Below, in pieces: positions 26,813 to 35,321 of a stretch of DNA of 57,196 nt (positions within the stretch are counted from its first letter, which is position 1; each line of letters begins with the position of its first letter). This DNA is from Chryseobacterium gleum (GTDB lineage: Bacteria; Bacteroidota; Bacteroidia; Flavobacteriales_D; Crocinitomicaceae): assembly GCA_945897755.1 (NCBI GenBank), contig CAMDGH010000004.1, positions 1 through 57,196 on the forward strand, read 5' to 3'. The notes under the pieces were generated by a model. It did no database searches. It was not told where the DNA came from and saw only the letters and a program-made list of their open reading frames with translations. The position numbers and the translations under genes are program-made.

Positions 26813-27082
26813 ATGACTCTTCCTTTAGAATTGAAGTTCAGAAGCACTCCTTTTGAAGAATCTTATTTTTATGAAATGGAAATTCTAAAAGTAGTTTCAG
26901 AGGAGATATATCAAAAACAAAAAGACCTTACTGGGCTTTATTATACAATTGATATTCCTGAAAGTGAGCTTATTTATATTCATTCAAGTCACACAAAAGA
27001 ACAATTTAGAGGATCAGTAACTAGGAGTGTAATCATACGGGAAGCACAAAAGGTCTTTTTTAGGCTTAATTTTAGTGCTTGA
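26813..27082 (+). CDS. Small soluble protein of unknown function
   Basis: An 89-residue, hydrophilic protein without signal peptide or membrane segments. Secondary structure looks mixed: strand LPLELKFRSTPF, helix YFYEMEILKVVSEEIYQKQ, strands LYYTIDIPESELIYIHSS, and a C-terminal REAQKVFFRLNFSA. I recognise no family. It lies 23 bases after the cyclase gene on the same strand and ends 12 bases before the convergent polysaccharide gene. TCACTTTT at 26791-26798 could be a variant -7 element giving a short leader, as with other small genes here. The composition is coding-like, but the gene call is of moderate strength. Confidence 0.6.
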   Translation: MTLPLELKFRSTPFEESYFYEMEILKVVSEEIYQKQKDLTGLYYTIDIPESELIYIHSSHTKEQFRGSVTRSVIIREAQKVFFRLNFSA

Positions 27083-27094
27083 TATTACCTTCTA

Positions 27095-28540
27095 CTATTT
27101 TTCATTCGAAAGTAATCCTTGTTTTAATTTATAGTCTAATACGATGAAAATCACACAAATAGTCCAGATAGGAACAGCTGCCTTATCGGTATCTAAATAA
27201 TTGTTTAATAGTCCATGAAAAAAATAGGTCACAAGTGCTAAAATCATTCCTAAGACCAGGATTTGCAACTCTTTATGTAAATTTAAATTGTAATATAAAT
27301 GGATACCTTGGCGAAAAATGATAAATACAAGTCCAAGTGTAAGTAAAAATCCAATTAGCCCTGTTTCGGCCAATGCACCTAAGTATTCACTATGTGCATT
27401 TCCTCCATCACCAAAATTCGTAGAAATGATTGTTAAATTTTCGGGTCGTTGAAATCGCGCATATTCAAATGCATATGTCCCCGGTCCAAATCCAACAATA
27501 GGTCGTTCTTTAAACATGGATATTGCACAATCCCAACGATTTATTCGCTCTAGATTTGAAGCGTCTGTGGTAACATTACCAGCGCTTTGAAGTCTTTTTC
27601 CAAAATCCTCCGTAGTGTGTTCAGATTTGTTTTTTGACAACATGAATTGAATTTGTGTCCAATTACTTACAATTAATAGTACACAAACCGAACCAGTTAG
27701 GATAAGGTATTTTAACTTTATCCTAAAGTGAATCAAGCCCCAAACAAAGAGTGCAACAATAATACTTAACCATGCTGCGCGAGTATAAGAAAAGAATAAT
27801 CCAATTAAATTGATTAAAATCATACATATTAGTATGATTTTATGTTTGTTTGTATGCGTTTTTGAATAGTATTTGGAGATGAGTAGGGGTAAAATAAACG
27901 CAGCTATTGCACCATATATTGTATGGTCTTTAAAAAAAGGAAACATCACCCAATGGCTTTCTTTTTCTCCAAAATTAAATGTCGCATGCATTGAAACGGT
28001 GTAAACAATAACAACGCACATTCCGAATGAAAAAAGCCATATAAAGCGTCTAATATTTTCGATAATTTGAAAAAAAAGTGATCCTAAGCAAAATAATGGA
28101 ATTACGAACCATAGCTTTGAAAGTAAGAATTTAATGGAAACTATCATATTATAGCTAAACAGTGCACTTACTATAATCCAAGTGAAGTAACAAAATAAAC
28201 AGTATACTATTGGATTTTTTATAAGGTATATTGGAATAAATTTGCTCTTTAATTGGAGGAAAATTGTGAGCAAAAATAAGCCAATAAGTAAAGGTTCACT
28301 TGGGAGAAACAATCCAATTCCACCTTGGTTAAATTCTTCAATATTAATACTTAAAGGGGTGCAAAAAAATATAAATAGTAGTAGGTTAGAAGTCCGATAT
28401 ATTGCAAAATAGATTAATAATAACACTACAGGAGAAATTAATAGCACCCAGCTATTTGTTATAAGTGCGTATACATTCAGTATAATAAATAATAAGGAAC
28501 TTACGAGAATGAAGCGATTCGATTTTACACTATAATTCAC
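27095..28540 (-). CDS. O-antigen ligase / polysaccharide polymerase (Wzy_C type)
   Basis: A 481-residue integral-membrane protein with about twelve predicted membrane segments and one larger extracytoplasmic loop (about 290-390) carrying the family hallmarks: the ERINRWDCAISMFKERPIVGFGPG motif region with the conserved arginine, followed by GGNAHSEYLGALAETGLIGF. Members either ligate O-antigen to lipid A-core (WaaL) or polymerise repeat units (Wzy); the two are not separable here. It is the last gene of a minus-strand group with a Wzz-like gene seven bases upstream. That pairing argues for a surface polysaccharide role. The glycosyltransferase genes needed to build the repeat unit are not in this group. 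Confidence 0.9.
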   Translation of the reverse strand: MNYSVKSNRFILVSSLLFIILNVYALITNSWVLLISPVVLLLIYFAIYRTSNLLLFIFFCTPLSINIEEFNQGGIGLFLPSEPLLIGLFLLTIFLQLKSKFIPIYLIKNPIVYCLFCYFTWIIVSALFSYNMIVSIKFLLSKLWFVIPLFCLGSLFFQIIENIRRFIWLFSFGMCVVIVYTVSMHATFNFGEKESHWVMFPFFKDHTIYGAIAAFILPLLISKYYSKTHTNKHKIILICMILINLIGLFFSYTRAAWLSIIVALFVWGLIHFRIKLKYLILTGSVCVLLIVSNWTQIQFMLSKNKSEHTTEDFGKRLQSAGNVTTDASNLERINRWDCAISMFKERPIVGFGPGTYAFEYARFQRPENLTIISTNFGDGGNAHSEYLGALAETGLIGFLLTLGLVFIIFRQGIHLYYNLNLHKELQILVLGMILALVTYFFHGLLNNYLDTDKAAVPIWTICVIFIVLDYKLKQGLLSNEK

Positions 28541-28547
28541 CTTAATC

Positions 28548-29534
28548 TTACTTTCTTAATGTGTTAATTTTAGCTTGGACTAATAAAGCGAAAATAGAAA
28601 ATAAAAATGCGGACGTACAAGAAAATAGAACGTTAAGTGCTTTTTTAGGATATTCTTTTTTGTCTGCAACAATAGCTTTTTCTACAATAAATTTATGATT
28701 AAAGTTTGTATTTGCGTCTGATTCAGATTGTTCATAACTCACTTCAAATTCTGCTAGTTTCATTGATTTGTCGTCTCTGAGCATTGCTAAACCATCATAT
28801 TCTGCTGCATGTTTTAGATTTACATCAATTTGTTTCTTAAAGAATTCTCGGTCTTTTTCACCTCTTGCTTCGTTATAGGCTTGAAATAAGTTTGCTCTTT
28901 CTTCTGCAGTAGTTACTCCAAGCTCACTAAGTGTGTCTAATTTTATTAATATGGATTTAAGTTGATGGTTTAGCAGCTCTTTTTTTCTTTTATTGATTTC
29001 AAAAGCAGGAACTGTTCTTTCTTTAATCATGTCATTTTTTACGGTGTCGATTAAATCCATGATTTTGTTTGCAATTTTGGCAGCTAAAACAGGGTTTTTA
29101 TCAAGTACATCTATTTGTATTGAACCATATCTAGTTCTTGTAAAAACGATGTGCTCTGAGTATGCTAATCCAAGTTTGTAATTTTTATGCAATTCAGTTT
29201 TATCAATTTCATAATGATTGAATAAATCAAAACGGTCAATAATTTTATCTTTAATTCTTGAAGACTCTAATATTTGCATTAATTGTTCTGTTTCTGTTTC
29301 TTGTCCAAAATCCATTGACGCAGCTTTTGCATTTCTCCCATCAGAAAAAGAAACTGTGCTAGTTGCTGCAGGGTAAACAACTGCGGATGATAAATAAAGA
29401 GGAGTAGTAAACAACGAAATTATAAGTGATATAAATCCTACAATACCTGTAATTAAAAGGATTATTTTTCGCTTAGTCCATATAAATCCAATTATATTTT
29501 CTGTATTAATTTTTTGATCTAATGTTTCGTCCAT
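28548..29534 (-). CDS. Polysaccharide chain-length determinant (Wzz family)
   Basis: A 328-residue inner-membrane protein with the Wzz layout: a membrane segment near the N-terminus (about 22-46, WTKRKIILLITGIVGFISL) followed by FTTPLYLSSAVVYPA, a large periplasmic region of helices including a long coiled coil (about 170-270, KRKKELLNHQLKSILIKLD), and a second membrane segment near the C-terminus (LFSCTSAFLFSIFALLVQ) preceded by a PKKALNVL motif, typical of the proline-rich segment. There is no kinase domain, so it is the Gram-negative LPS-type determinant, not a Wzc-type kinase. It lies 7 bases before the ligase/polymerase gene on the same strand. Confidence 0.92.
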   Translation of the reverse strand: MDETLDQKINTENIIGFIWTKRKIILLITGIVGFISLIISLFTTPLYLSSAVVYPAATSTVSFSDGRNAKAASMDFGQETETEQLMQILESSRIKDKIIDRFDLFNHYEIDKTELHKNYKLGLAYSEHIVFTRTRYGSIQIDVLDKNPVLAAKIANKIMDLIDTVKNDMIKERTVPAFEINKRKKELLNHQLKSILIKLDTLSELGVTTAEERANLFQAYNEARGEKDREFFKKQIDVNLKHAAEYDGLAMLRDDKSMKLAEFEVSYEQSESDANTNFNHKFIVEKAIVADKKEYPKKALNVLFSCTSAFLFSIFALLVQAKINTLRK

Positions 29535-29550
29535 ATATAGTTTATTCTAA

Positions 29551-30171
29551 TTAAATTATACGCCACTTTGTTTTTAGTGATGTCATTCTGTAATCATCTA
29601 ATAATTCGGTGATGGTTCTATCTTTAAATTTCTTCTGTAATTTTAAAGTTCCCTTTCCCATTTTAAAATCAAATTCGTCCTCAAAAATAGGCATTATTGC
29701 TAAAAAATGAACTTTTTCGTTTTTTTCAATAATCATGGGCTCTAATTCTGTTTTTACAAAGTCTGGATTTGTAAGAAAAAAATACCGTTGTTTCATGGTT
29801 GGAGATAAGGATTCATTAGGCTTAGCACATGGAATTGTATGACCGATACCATACCATGTTTTTTTATCAATTAAATGAATCGCTATTTTTTTAATCCACG
29901 TCCAAACCCAGTTCATAGATGGGTTTTCAATTTCATTTAAATCCCAGTAACTAGGTAAGCAAAAATAAAGTTCGATGTGTTGGTTTCCGTGGAAGTTTTC
30001 TGGAATAGGCTGTTTGTATTCAGATAAACCACACGTAATTAATAATTTAATCGGGGTTCGTTTTTGTAAGTTGATTATGGCTAGAAAAAGGTTATCCCTA
30101 ATGGGTGTATCGATAAATGTGATGTTATTACTTCCAAACTGATCAATGTATTTTTTTTTTAGTGAATTCAT
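29551..30171 (-). CDS. Suppressor-of-fused (SUFU) domain protein
   Basis: A 206-residue soluble protein. The layout PIKLLITCGLSEYKQP, IELYFCLPSYWDL, MNWVWTWIKKIAIHLI, TWYGIGHTIPCA, FFLTNPDF, VHFLAIMPIFEDEFDFKMG fits my memory of the bacterial SUFU domain (PF05076). Bacterial SUFU proteins of this kind are often immunity proteins for polymorphic toxins, but none is adjacent here. The gene is 16 bases upstream of the Wzz-like gene on the same strand, so it is transcribed with the polysaccharide group. Whether it binds a toxin, the polysaccharide machinery or something else is unknown. The domain call is from pattern recall. Confidence 0.68.
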   Translation of the reverse strand: MNSLKKKYIDQFGSNNITFIDTPIRDNLFLAIINLQKRTPIKLLITCGLSEYKQPIPENFHGNQHIELYFCLPSYWDLNEIENPSMNWVWTWIKKIAIHLIDKKTWYGIGHTIPCAKPNESLSPTMKQRYFFLTNPDFVKTELEPMIIEKNEKVHFLAIMPIFEDEFDFKMGKGTLKLQKKFKDRTITELLDDYRMTSLKTKWRII

Positions 30172-30231
30172 ATTATAGTGCTTATCAATGTTGTTTTTTT
30201 TCGGGTCAATACGATTTTTTGTTATTAGAAC

Positions 30232-30711
30232 TTATTTTTCAATCACTTCTTTAAGCGCGTTCCAAAATTCTGCGGAAGATTTTATGCATCCTTGCTCTAA
30301 CATTTTATGTATTTCAATAGCTCTTTCTTCTGTGTATTTTTTCTTTTGTGTAAAAAATCTCAATTCATTGACTTGAGATGTTAAAGCGGTATGTATGCCT
30401 TCTAATGTATTAAGTTGTATGTCTTCATTTGCACTATGTTTTCTTTGAATTAAGATAAGTTCTATTTCAATTTCTTTAAAATGAAAGACAAAGCAGCTGT
30501 CTTTTTTTCTATTCTCTAAATAGGAGATCGAATTGTATATTTTTTCAAAAACCTGATCACTAAACATGGATACCAGTTTTTTTGCTTTAGTGGGGTTTTC
30601 TTTGTTTAGTGTCTCCCATTCTTCAGCGTATACGTGATTTAAAATCAGAAACTGTTTTAGCTCTTCTTCTAAATGCTTTAATTCTTCTAAGGTAAGATTT
30701 TTATATTTCAT
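30232..30711 (-). CDS. DUF6495-like conserved Bacteroidota protein
   Basis: A 159-residue soluble, helical protein beginning MKYKNLTLEELKHLEEELKQ. The pattern of an LTLEELKHLEEE helix, then a FLILNHVYAEEWETL segment, KKLVSMFSDQVFEKIYNSISYLENR, and a C-terminal SSAEFWNALKEVI matches my recollection of the DUF6495 family, whose function is unknown. No catalytic or membrane features are seen. It is the first gene of the minus-strand polysaccharide group and has a perfect -7 promoter motif 24 bases upstream, so its promoter may drive the whole group through to the ligase gene, although a 60-base gap follows. Confidence 0.65.
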   Translation of the reverse strand: MKYKNLTLEELKHLEEELKQFLILNHVYAEEWETLNKENPTKAKKLVSMFSDQVFEKIYNSISYLENRKKDSCFVFHFKEIEIELILIQRKHSANEDIQLNTLEGIHTALTSQVNELRFFTQKKKYTEERAIEIHKMLEQGCIKSSAEFWNALKEVIEK

Positions 30712-30734
30712 TCATGATGATCGTTGACTAATAT

Positions 30735-30742
30735 CAAATTTA
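30735..30742 (-). promoter_or_regulatory. Candidate -7 promoter element for the polysaccharide group
   Basis: On the minus strand TAAATTTG is a perfect TAnnTTTG match, ending 24 bases before the ATG at 30711. No -33 TTTG is found at 20 bases. Confidence 0.5.
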
Positions 30743-30819
30743 CAATTATTTGATCATAAAAATCTGTTTCTTAAATCCGGTTTTCTATTTTTTCATTTTC
30801 ATTTACATATGTTATTTTA

Positions 30820-30827
30820 TAACTTTA
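30820..30827 (+). promoter_or_regulatory. Candidate -7 promoter element for the M20 dipeptidase
   Basis: TAACTTTA matches seven of eight TAnnTTTG positions and ends 11 bases before the ATG at 30838, giving a very short leader. It diverges from the polysaccharide-group promoter within the same 126-base region. Confidence 0.4.
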
Positions 30828-30837
30828 CAAAAAAAAC

Positions 30838-32226
30838 ATGCTAAAAACACAAAATTATATCCAAGAAAATAAGACTAAATTTATAACAGAATTAGTCGAA
30901 TTATTGCGAATTCCTTCTGTTTCTGCTGATCTAGCCTATGCCGATAGTGTTCATATTGCAGCTCAATCTGTAGCAAATCATTTGACTTCTGCAGGTGCAG
31001 ATAATGTAACAATCTACCAAACGAAGGGATATCCTATTGTGTATGGAGAAAAAATAATTAATCCAAGTTTGCAAACAGTTTTAGTTTACGGACATTACGA
31101 CGTACAACCTGCTGATCCATTAGAATTATGGGATAGTCCTGCATTTGAACCTGTTATCAAAACAACTCCGATTCACCCTGAAGGAGCGATTTTTGCTCGT
31201 GGTGCGTGTGATGACAAAGGACAAATGTTTATGCATGTGAAAGCCTTCGAAGCTATGGTTAACTCAGGTGAGTTAACATGCAATGTAAAGTTCATGATTG
31301 AAGGAGAAGAAGAAGTAGGAAGTGTGCACTTGGGAACATTTATTGAAGAATACAAAGAATTACTAAAAGCAGATATCATTTTAGTTTCAGATACAGGAAT
31401 GTTGGCGAACGATACACCATCTATCACAACTGGACTAAGAGGGTTGAGTTATGTTGAAGTTGAAGTTACAGGTCCAAACCGCGATTTACATTCCGGTTTA
31501 TATGGTGGTTGCGTAGCAAATCCAATCAATATACTAACAAAAATGATTGCGTCGCTTCACGACGAAAATAATCACATTACCATTCCAGGATTTTATGACA
31601 AAGTAGAAGAGTTGACAAAAATTGAGCGTGATGAAATGGCAAAAGCTCCTTTCAGTCATGATGATTATTGTAAGGCATTAAACATCGTAAACGTTTATGG
31701 GGAAGAGGGCTACTCAACGATGGAGCGTGGTTCCATTCGGCCAACATTAGATGTTAATGGGATTTGGGGTGGATATACTGGAGAAGGGGCAAAAACGGTA
31801 ATCGCTTCCAAAGCGTATGCGAAAATATCAATGCGTTTAGTACCTCATCAAGTACCTGATGAAATCACAGCATTATTCACAGCTCATTTTGAAAGCTTAG
31901 CGCCTGAAGGCACGAAAGTATTAGTGACCCCTCATCATGGCGGTGACCCAGTTTTAACACCGGTTGATTCCATTGCATACCAAGCTGCTAGTAAGGCATA
32001 TGAAACCACTTTTGGTAAACCTGCAATCCCTGTTCGTAGTGGAGGAAGTATTCCAATCGTGGCTCTGTTTGAAAAAGTATTGGGTTTAAAAACACTTATG
32101 ATGGGATTTGGGCTAGATAGTGATGCGATCCATTCTCCAAACGAACATTTTGGTTTATTTAATTATTATCAAGGAATTGAAACGATACCATACTTCTATA
32201 AGTACTTTGCGGAGCTGTCGAAGTAG
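30838..32226 (+). CDS. M20-family dipeptidase
   Basis: A 462-residue metallopeptidase of the M20 family, likely a cytosolic dipeptidase or aminoacyl-peptide hydrolase. Metal ligands are visible in order: His in VLVYGHYDVQP, bridging Asp in RGACDDKGQM, Glu pair in EGEEEVGS, Asp in ILVSDTGM, and His in SPNEHFGLFNY. A dimerisation domain (about 205-375) with DLHSGLYGGCVANP sits in the usual place. Length is normal for the Bacteroidota type. There is no signal peptide. It stands alone, with a 335-base gap downstream. Confidence 0.94.
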   Translation: MLKTQNYIQENKTKFITELVELLRIPSVSADLAYADSVHIAAQSVANHLTSAGADNVTIYQTKGYPIVYGEKIINPSLQTVLVYGHYDVQPADPLELWDSPAFEPVIKTTPIHPEGAIFARGACDDKGQMFMHVKAFEAMVNSGELTCNVKFMIEGEEEVGSVHLGTFIEEYKELLKADIILVSDTGMLANDTPSITTGLRGLSYVEVEVTGPNRDLHSGLYGGCVANPINILTKMIASLHDENNHITIPGFYDKVEELTKIERDEMAKAPFSHDDYCKALNIVNVYGEEGYSTMERGSIRPTLDVNGIWGGYTGEGAKTVIASKAYAKISMRLVPHQVPDEITALFTAHFESLAPEGTKVLVTPHHGGDPVLTPVDSIAYQAASKAYETTFGKPAIPVRSGGSIPIVALFEKVLGLKTLMMGFGLDSDAIHSPNEHFGLFNYYQGIETIPYFYKYFAELSK

Positions 32227-32249
32227 TATTTGAGTGACTCAGGGTTCGA

Positions 32250-32270
32250 AAAGTATGAATTTCATACTTT
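32250..32270. repeat. Inverted repeat downstream of the dipeptidase gene
   Basis: AAAGTATGAA and TTCATACTTT are perfect 10-base arms separated by a single T, 24 bases after the dipeptidase stop. It could fold as a hairpin with seven base pairs, but no T run follows, so it is a poor terminator; it could be an operator or processing site. Confidence 0.6.
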
Positions 32271-32522
32271 GATTGATTAAACTAGTTCTTTTGAGGCGTG
32301 TAATCAAATATTCAATAACAAAAAGAATGTATCGAAATATAATATTATTTATGGATTGTTTTCATTTGCAAAATGATATGAATGAAAAATCATTAGTATA
32401 ATATGTTCCTTTATGAACTAGTTAATTGAATAATAGAATATGTATAAAAGGTGATTCGTAAATACCTTCGTGCTTATTTTGATACAATTAAATATAAAGC
32501 ATGAAATAATCCATGAAAACTC

Positions 32523-32530
32523 TAAATTTG
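32523..32530 (+). promoter_or_regulatory. Candidate -7 promoter element for the LEA-like lipoprotein
   Basis: TAAATTTG is a perfect TAnnTTTG match, 31 bases before the ATG at 32562. No -33 TTTG at the usual distance. Confidence 0.45.
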
Positions 32531-32561
32531 AACTAATTTCGGATAAACAAATTATTAACTC

Positions 32562-33035
32562 ATGAAAACAAGATTAATTTATTTCACATCATTTGTGACT
32601 GTTCTTTTCTTTTTTTCTTCTTGCTCTTTTATGAGTGATATTAAGATTTTAGGTGTTTCAAATTTAGCTCCAACACTCAAGGGTAGACAACTATTAATCA
32701 AAGTAAATGTGAAAGTTCAAAATAATAATTTTTTCGCTGTTAATTTGAAGAAGTCTAATTTAAAACTAAGTATAGAAGATGAAAATATTGGCGCTTTAAT
32801 TTTAACTGAAAAAATAAAAATAAATTGTAAAAGCACTGAATTCTATCCTCTTAAGTTTAAGATAGAACTTGCAGATGGTGCTTTTTTCACCTTATTTAGA
32901 AATGTATTTAAAAAAGAGGTGATTATTAATTTAAAAGGAACATTAGTTGGTTCAATATTAGGAATTCCTAAAACAATTGCGGTTAATGAAACTAAAGCAA
33001 TTGATGGTAATTTGTTTAAATCGTTTATTAATTAA
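32562..33035 (+). CDS. LEA type 2-like lipoprotein
   Basis: A 157-residue protein with a lipoprotein signal: VTVLFFFSSC gives a lipobox-like FSSC, so Cys is likely lipidated. The mature part is a single beta-sandwich of LEA-2/WHy type: LLIKVNVKVQNNNFFAVNLKKSNLKLS, followed by ENIGALILTEKIKINCKSTEFYPL, a common pattern of small envelope lipoproteins in this phylum with unknown function. The gene ends ten bases before mtnB, so they are probably co-transcribed although unrelated in role. Confidence 0.75.
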   Translation: MKTRLIYFTSFVTVLFFFSSCSFMSDIKILGVSNLAPTLKGRQLLIKVNVKVQNNNFFAVNLKKSNLKLSIEDENIGALILTEKIKINCKSTEFYPLKFKIELADGAFFTLFRNVFKKEVIINLKGTLVGSILGIPKTIAVNETKAIDGNLFKSFIN

Positions 33036-33045
33036 GTAAAAGGGT

Positions 33046-33666
33046 ATGCAAGATATCTACAATTTAAAAGAACAACTCGCACAAACCATTCGTGCATACC
33101 ATTTAAAAGGATGGTCTCCAGCTACTTCAACAAATTATTCTTTTCGTGAAAATCCAGCATCAGAAGTCATCTTTGTATCGCGCTCTGGAATTGATAAGTC
33201 ACAATTTCATTCAGAAGATTTTATGCGAGTAGCTATGGATGGTAATCCTGTATCAGACGACCGTGACATTAAACCTTCAGCAGAAACATTGATTCATTGT
33301 GAGTTGTATCGTTTATTCCCTGAAAGCACTGTCGTTTTACACAGTCATTCTGTCTATTCTGTCTTAAATTCTCAATTATACGATGATCATATTTCATTTG
33401 AGGGATACGAAATTCAAAAAGGGTTTGATGGTCAAACAACTCATGTAAATCAGATTCATATTCCAATTTTATCTAATTCTCAAAATATGATAGCATTTTC
33501 TGCTTTGATGTTAGCACGAAAAGAAGAATTTCAGCACCATGCTTTTGTTATTCGTAACCACGGAACTTACGCTTGGGGGAAAAATTTGTTTGAAGCTAAA
33601 AGACATTTAGAAACTTTAGAGTATTTATTGGAAGTGAATTATAAATTGGAGGTGTTAAAAAAATAG
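33046..33666 (+). CDS. mtnB: Methylthioribulose-1-phosphate dehydratase
   Basis: A 206-residue zinc enzyme of the class II aldolase/adducin fold that dehydrates methylthioribulose 1-phosphate in methionine salvage. The family pattern is clear: [13 protein letters not shown] near the N-terminus, [25 protein letters not shown], the zinc ligands in [10 protein letters not shown], and the last ligand in [12 protein letters not shown]. Length is standard for MtnB. No other methionine-salvage gene (mtnA, mtnC, mtnD) is visible, so the rest of the pathway must be elsewhere or incomplete. L-fuculose-type aldolases are related, but the [11 protein letters not shown] start favours MtnB. Confidence 0.9.
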   Translation: MQDIYNLKEQLAQTIRAYHLKGWSPATSTNYSFRENPASEVIFVSRSGIDKSQFHSEDFMRVAMDGNPVSDDRDIKPSAETLIHCELYRLFPESTVVLHSHSVYSVLNSQLYDDHISFEGYEIQKGFDGQTTHVNQIHIPILSNSQNMIAFSALMLARKEEFQHHAFVIRNHGTYAWGKNLFEAKRHLETLEYLLEVNYKLEVLKK

Positions 33667-33727
33667 CGATAATTATTACGTTCGAAGTGTGTTATTTTTC
33701 CCCGTGGAAACCAAAATAAAACTAATT

Positions 33728-35275
33728 ATGAATAACAATATTAAAAGACAAGAATTATTAGTTCGTCGTGAAGAATCACAATTAGGAGGAGGAAAGACAC
33801 GTATCGATAAGCAACACAGTCAAGGAAAATTGACCGCTCGTGAACGAATTGAATTGTTAATAGACGAAGGTTCTTTTCAAGAGATAGGTATGTTTATTAC
33901 CCACCGGTCCACTTCTTTTGGTTTGGATGATCAAAAGATTCCTGGTGATGGTGTTGTTACTGGATATGGTAAAATTCATGGCAGATTAGTCTATATTTTT
34001 TCACAAGATTTTACTGTTTTAGGTGGTTCCTTATCAGAAACGCATGCCGAGAAAATTTGTAAAATAATGGATTTGGCTATGAAAAATGGCGCGCCAGTAG
34101 TGGGTTTGAATGATTCTGGTGGTGCAAGAATTCAAGAAGGGGTTATTTCACTTGCTGGCTATGCGGATATTTTTTTTAAAAACACAAGGGCTTCGGGTGT
34201 CATTCCGCAAATTAGTGTAATCATGGGGCCTTGTGCTGGTGGAGCGGTTTATAGCCCTGCGCTTACAGATTTTGTGTTTATGGTTGAAGATACATCTTAT
34301 ATGTTTGTCACAGGGCCAAATGTTGTTAAAACAGTCACCCATGAAGAGGTTACTTCCGAAGATTTAGGAGGTGCTAAGACACATGCGGAAAAGTCTGGTG
34401 TTACTCATTTTACTGCTTCGAATGACGTAAGTTGTTTAAAACAAGTGCGTGATTTTATGACCTACATGCCTCAAAATTATGGGGAATATGCTCCTACAAC
34501 AACCTTTGAGTTTAGTGCTTCTAAAACGGGTTTGATAAATAATATACTTCCAGAAAATTCAAATGCTCCTTATGACATTCGTTCTATTATTGAGTGCATT
34601 ATTGATGATCATTCATTTAGAGAGGTTCATATGGATTATGCGAAAAATATTGTTGTTGGTCTAGGAAGATTAGAAGGAAGAACGATAGGAATTGTGGCAA
34701 ATCAACCAGAATCATTAGCTGGAGTTTTAGATATTGATGCATCACGAAAGGGTGCCCGTTTTGTTCGATTTTGTGATTCATTCAACATACCTTTGTTAGT
34801 CTTGGAAGATGTCCCTGGATTTTTGCCTGGAACAGATCAAGAATGGAGGGGGATTATTTCTCATGGTGCTAAATTATTATATGCCTTTTCCGAGGCAACA
34901 GTTCCTCGAATTACTGTAATTACTCGAAAAGCTTACGGAGGTGCATTTGATGTGATGAATTCAAAAAATATTGGCGCTGATATGAACTTTGCTTGGCCAA
35001 CTGCTGAGATAGCAGTTATGGGAGCAAAAGGAGCGGCTGAAATTATTTTTAAACGTGAAATTCTAAGTGCGAAAGACCCTAAAGCCAAATGGGTAGAAAA
35101 AGAAACTGAGTATGCTGAAATGTTTGCAAACCCTTATCGAGCAGCAGAGCGTGGGATTGTAGATGAGGTGATTTTACCAGAAGAAACAAGAAAAAAACTC
35201 ATTACTGCTTTTCAAATGCTTGAGAATAAGGCTGAGGTATTGCCTCAAAAAAAACATGGTAATATCCCTTTGTAA
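33728..35275 (+). CDS. pccB: Acyl-CoA carboxyltransferase subunit (propionyl-CoA carboxylase beta / methylmalonyl-CoA decarboxylase alpha)
   Basis: A 515-residue biotin-dependent carboxyltransferase, exchanging CO2 between carboxybiotin and propionyl-CoA. Typical features are [34 protein letters not shown], the oxyanion-hole loop [16 protein letters not shown] and the later [20 protein letters not shown] and [11 protein letters not shown]. The ATG at 33728 is used; the open frame starts 39 bases earlier but only this start gives the usual N-terminus. No biotin carrier or biotin carboxylase gene lies nearby, so PccB and MmdA functions cannot be separated. With mce at 3607 it points to a propionate/methylmalonyl-CoA pathway. 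Confidence 0.93.
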   Translation: MNNNIKRQELLVRREESQLGGGKTRIDKQHSQGKLTARERIELLIDEGSFQEIGMFITHRSTSFGLDDQKIPGDGVVTGYGKIHGRLVYIFSQDFTVLGGSLSETHAEKICKIMDLAMKNGAPVVGLNDSGGARIQEGVISLAGYADIFFKNTRASGVIPQISVIMGPCAGGAVYSPALTDFVFMVEDTSYMFVTGPNVVKTVTHEEVTSEDLGGAKTHAEKSGVTHFTASNDVSCLKQVRDFMTYMPQNYGEYAPTTTFEFSASKTGLINNILPENSNAPYDIRSIIECIIDDHSFREVHMDYAKNIVVGLGRLEGRTIGIVANQPESLAGVLDIDASRKGARFVRFCDSFNIPLLVLEDVPGFLPGTDQEWRGIISHGAKLLYAFSEATVPRITVITRKAYGGAFDVMNSKNIGADMNFAWPTAEIAVMGAKGAAEIIFKREILSAKDPKAKWVEKETEYAEMFANPYRAAERGIVDEVILPEETRKKLITAFQMLENKAEVLPQKKHGNIPL

Positions 35276-35321
35276 GCTAGGCTAGCTTACCTATTGTCTA
35301 CTACTTCTTTTATCCTGAAAA

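Larger units (their letters stand above)
32227..32561 (+). other. Gene-free stretch between the dipeptidase and the LEA-like lipoprotein gene
   Basis: This 335-base region is very AT-rich. It contains an inverted repeat (32250-32270), a 24-codon ORF at 32327-32401 without convincing coding support, and a -7-like motif at 32523. I see no tRNA, no known riboswitch and no insertion-sequence end. It may hold the dipeptidase 3' end signals and the promoter of the next gene. Confidence 0.6.

Noticed and set aside
32241-32260. GGTTCGA-like string that could suggest a tRNA T-arm
   Set aside because: The pairing arms of a tRNA are absent and the string continues as AAAAG, so no cloverleaf can be formed.
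32327-32401. 24-codon ORF (MYRNIILFMDCFHLQND and onward) in the gene-free stretch
   Set aside because: No ribosome-binding site, no coupling to a neighbour and an ordinary AT-rich background; any conservation test would be needed before calling it.
32280-32423. Inverted pair AACTAGTTC and GAACTAGTT 126 bases apart
   Set aside because: The 9-mer is nearly palindromic itself and AT-rich, so a chance match is likely; no mobile-element features accompany it.
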